Assembly: GCF_954871325.1 (NCBI RefSeq)
Contig: NC_088775.1
Location: 74,439,561 to 74,503,560 of the forward strand
DNA: 64,000 nucleotides
Reading direction: 5' to 3'
Origin: Gordionus sp. m RMFG-2023
Taxonomy: Eukaryota > Nematomorpha > Gordioida > Chordodea > Parachordodidae
The notes below the pieces were generated by a model. The model ran no database searches. It was given only the letters and a program-made list of their open reading frames with translations, and was not told the DNA's origin. Each line of letters begins with the position of its first letter. The stretch's first letter is position 1. The position numbers were made by a program, and so were the translations under genes. Shown one piece after another: positions 61,000-64,000 of this stretch.

Positions 61000-62030
61000 G
61001 CACACAAATTGGGTGTTTACGTTTTGCCCTAATTTTTTAATAAAAAAAACGTCCCTTGTTTTAATTGGAGGTTGCCTTTTAATATCGTCGATTCAAAATT
61101 TTAAATAAGTTCTATAAAAGGATTTGTCTTTGAAAATTATAATCGTCTGCCTTCTTATTTCTTTAATTTCTAAATATTCCTTCTTAGGATATAAGTAAGT
61201 TATATATATTACAAAGTGAAGAATAAAAAAAGTAATGAAAAAGCAAACCTATTTGCGTTTTTTAAAATGGTTGCTAACGCCAAACGGTAATTTTACCAAT
61301 TTGCACGAGGTCATTTTAAATGCATTATTTGCGCTTCCAACGGAACATTTGAAACGCTTGCACACTATGAGAGAGTTATAAATATTTTTTATAGAATTCT
61401 AATCTTCTTTTACAAACTTCTCAAAGTCAAAATTATTTACAGTGCTTTTAGGATGACCAGAAATTGCCCTAGATAGAAGACTTAATCAAACATAGATACA
61501 GGCTGATCTTAGTTTAATTAAATATAACTAACTTTTTATTAAATTTTCTAAGATTTGTCGATTTATAAGGAAGGGATGTGCTTTTAAATCTATTTTTCTA
61601 AAACTTCCTAACTATTTATATTTCTTCTAAAATTAAATTAAACTTAAACAAAGAAAAACAATACATAATCCGTTCTAATTTAATTATTAAAGCGGTAATA
61701 TTTTCAAAAGGAACACTCGAATATTCCAATCCAATAATGATCCTTTTTTTTAAATAAAATTTTTAATATCTACATTCCTATTTTGGGATAATTCTTTCTC
61801 TTCCTTTCTTATATTCTAGACTTTCCATATTATTTACAATGTTAAACAAACTCATTCTCTTAACAAATAATAACTTAAAAGTTAATTTCAGGAAAATATA
61901 TTATGCAGACAGATCTTTAACCAAAAAACGCTAAGTTTTTTTTATGCTTTTGAAAACATTTTTTTTTACCAAATTTTATTTGCTTATAAACTTTAAGGAA
62001 TATTATATAAATAAATATCAGAAACCCTGC
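61000..62030. other. No gene recognised
   Basis: About 1 kb of AT-rich sequence between the mariner and the interspersed repeat. No open frame or terminal repeat could be supported. Confidence 0.45.
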
Positions 62031-62350
62031 GAAGATTTCGATTTTAGACTCAGTCCAGATTTCAAAAATTTTTTTTCAAGCCTGGCTCTGGGGATATTTC
62101 TGAAATTTTTTTGGCTGGCTTAGATTTTTATGTTTGATCATTTTTATTAAACCTGCCCGGAATTTTTAAATTTTTATTTTTAACAATTTTGGGCTGTCTT
62201 TTTTGCAAATTTTTTAAAATTGAAAATATGAGCTGTAAAGCCTTGCAATGGCAGATTTTTAACGCACAAACGTCCCTTCTATTTTTTTGAATTTTTGACC
62301 TCCTCCCCCCCACGCTTGCCATAATTTTTTAAAAATTTTTTAGACTGCCC
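62030..62350. repeat. Interspersed repeat, related to 10,050-10,260
   Basis: It shares TTAGACTCAGT, GGCTCTGG, ACAATTTTGGGCTGT and GAAAATATGAG words with the earlier copy. On its right it runs into CCCCCCCACGCTTGCC and AGACTGCCCGCCCAT, as in the GGGCGGG-ended hAT MITEs. It is probably a decayed MITE. Confidence 0.4.
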
Positions 62351-62884
62351 GCCCATAATTTAAAATACTATCCCTGCTTAACTTTCACCTATATAAATAA
62401 AAATTCGACCGTTGATTTGCCCAACAATTGTTAAGTATCTTATTCAATATAATAATTTTATAATTTAGAGAAATAATTAAAAAAGGTGTATAAATTCAAT
62501 ATTACACAATGAAGGATATAAATAGGTGATGGATAAATTTATTTCATCAAATCAAAAATAGTATAAAATATTTATAGGGTTTTCAATTAATATATAATCA
62601 TTACTTTTTAATTATATTTTAAAATAATTTATTAAAATAGATATTTTAAAAAAATCAATTAAATAAGAGAATATTCTGACGACTGATGAGAGTTTTAAAA
62701 AAGTGAATAAAAAATAAAATAAGAAATTTATGAGATATAAATTTAAAAAATGAAAGCATGCATGATAGATGAATCATTTGGAAGAAAAATAAAGGGTGCA
62801 CTTATTTTTAATTAAGCATGGTGCATTGCATGCAAGGGATAAAATTATTATGCTAAACAACAATATATAAAAAATACAAACATG

Positions 62885-64000
62885 TAGTGTTTTGAACGCG
62901 TTCGTGAACGAAGTTCGTTTTTTTGAAAAAAATGATGAACGTTCCTTTTATTTTTGACGAACTTTGAACGTGAACGCGTTCCTTTTTTATAACGGACGCG
63001 TTCGAATTTAACGTTCGTTCAATTTTAAAAATATTTTTATTTATTTGAAAAATTTAATATTTCCGAATTTTTTTAAAAAATGTAATATTTATATTTTTTA
63101 ATTGGCTGTGTATTTCCTTTTCACATTTCAATTTTTTTAACACATAGTTTATTAATTTGAATATTATTGTTTATATTTTAATTTAATAGATTTGCATAAG
63201 CATGGATAGTATTTTTTAATCCTCATCATCTGATTCTTAAAATCCAAAATCAGATGAATTATCATTACTATGGCCAAATATGATAAATGTTTTACATTAA
63301 CATCCTATATTGAAGGAACTAATCCAATGCTTACCAAGTGTAAAATATGGCCAAAAAGTATTATATTGTCAAAATCTTCAGGTTCCAATTTAAAACGACA
63401 TTTGATTTTAATATTAATTATTTGATTTTATATGATATTTAAATCATTAAATTTGAAGAAATAATGCATTTGGGATATTTGACCCCAACAATAACGATAG
63501 TTATTTTAAAATTAAAAAAATTAGTGGCATCAAATATGGTCAACCATTGATAGACGCCGTATTAAATGGGATTAATAAAAAGTATTAAACCTCACTCTCA
63601 ATTAATTATATATTTTTATTTTTTTAAAGATTTGAACATATATATAAGGATCAATATGTTCTTTCTGCAATTATACATCCAGCATTCAAACTTCAATGGC
63701 CATGGATAAAACTTTCACAGAACGAACCTATTAAAAATAAACTTTAGCGTTATTAAAAAAAATGCTTTGAAAACCCTAGAGAACTGTTAATTTCGAGATA
63801 TCTTTTTTTTGTCGAGAGTAGAGAATGGATTGGAGGAGTATAGCTTATCTCAATTTTTTGGAAATAACAAAACAATATGTTTTTAATTAATTCTCCACGT
63901 TAAAAGAGCTGTTTATTAAGTACAATACCGCAATCCCCTCATCTGCCCCTGTAGAGCGCGTTTTTAGTGTAGCTAATGCCGTATTAACTGCCAAGTGATC
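62885..64000 (+). mobile_element. hAT transposon with BED finger, cut by the window edge
   Basis: The left end starts TAGTGTTTTGAACGCGTTCG, followed by repeated GAACGCGTTC, GTGAACG and AACGTTCGTTC words in both orientations (62,893-63,030), a subterminal repeat typical of transposase binding. A decayed BED-finger hAT transposase follows in the same direction. The right end lies beyond the window. Confidence 0.78.
63270..63998 (+). pseudogene. hAT transposase remnant (BED finger to C-terminal domain)
   Basis: From an ATG at 63,270 the frame reads MAKYDKCFTLTSYIEG, then CKIWPKSIILSKSSGSNLKR and H, a BED finger whose second cysteine is replaced by Trp. At about 63,630 another frame reads FEHIYKDQYVLSAIIHPAFK, then LQWPWI, the DP-x-F/HPAFK box near the end of the catalytic domain. 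At about 63,920 [20 protein letters not shown] gives the dimerisation motif, followed by VLTAK and a TGA. The middle of the catalytic domain is missing, so internal loss is likely. It is inactive. Confidence 0.8.

Overview
The window is AT-rich, intron-rich animal DNA, most likely from an arthropod. The animal-type single-chain ATP-citrate lyase, the small Maf gene and the transposon load would suit a copepod such as a sea louse, but the species is inference only. No bacterial operons, rRNA, convincing tRNA or CRISPR arrays were seen.

Left part (1-12,402, minus strand): the first ten coding exons of ATP-citrate lyase (ACLY). Exon phases agree at every junction. The gene runs off the left edge, so about 400 N-terminal residues are visible. 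Its two large introns (about 4.8 and 4.2 kb) hold transposons: a 4-kb hAT element containing a 1.5-kb piggyBac and a second hAT derivative, and a 463-bp hAT MITE.

12.4-17.6 kb: mostly featureless, plus the last two or three exons of an unidentified minus-strand gene (14,755-15,660) and a 468-bp hAT MITE with a perfect 8-bp target duplication.

17.67-26.3 kb: the most unusual region. An outer repeat structure is bounded by inverted blocks of a 13-bp GGGT(T/C)G-type minisatellite and filled with a ~130-bp tandem repeat. Inside it sits a 7,272-bp foldback transposon (18,124-25,395) with a perfect 9-bp target duplication (CTTGAAAGA). Its long arms are inverted tandem arrays of a ~290-bp dimeric unit. 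Its only visible gene is a three-exon OTU-type cysteine protease of 482 residues. No transposase is visible, so it looks like a Mutator/Foldback-type element carrying an OTU gene.

26.3-40 kb: a two-exon small Maf bZIP gene (28,604-29,212, plus strand) among hAT MITEs, a compact LTR element with little inside (33,450-35,122), a decayed DUF4371-type hAT transposase, and several coding-looking exons that I cannot name.

40.0-45.7 kb: a Ty3/Gypsy-family LTR retrotransposon on the minus strand whose 542-bp LTRs read as identical, so it is young. 45.7-64 kb: mostly non-coding AT-rich DNA with a hAT MITE carrying two adjoining pentanucleotide arrays, a 1.5-kb imperfect palindrome, a candidate first exon of an unknown gene, a decayed mariner and, at the right edge, a decayed BED-finger hAT transposon. 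Apart from ACLY and Maf, the window is mainly a record of nested DNA transposons.
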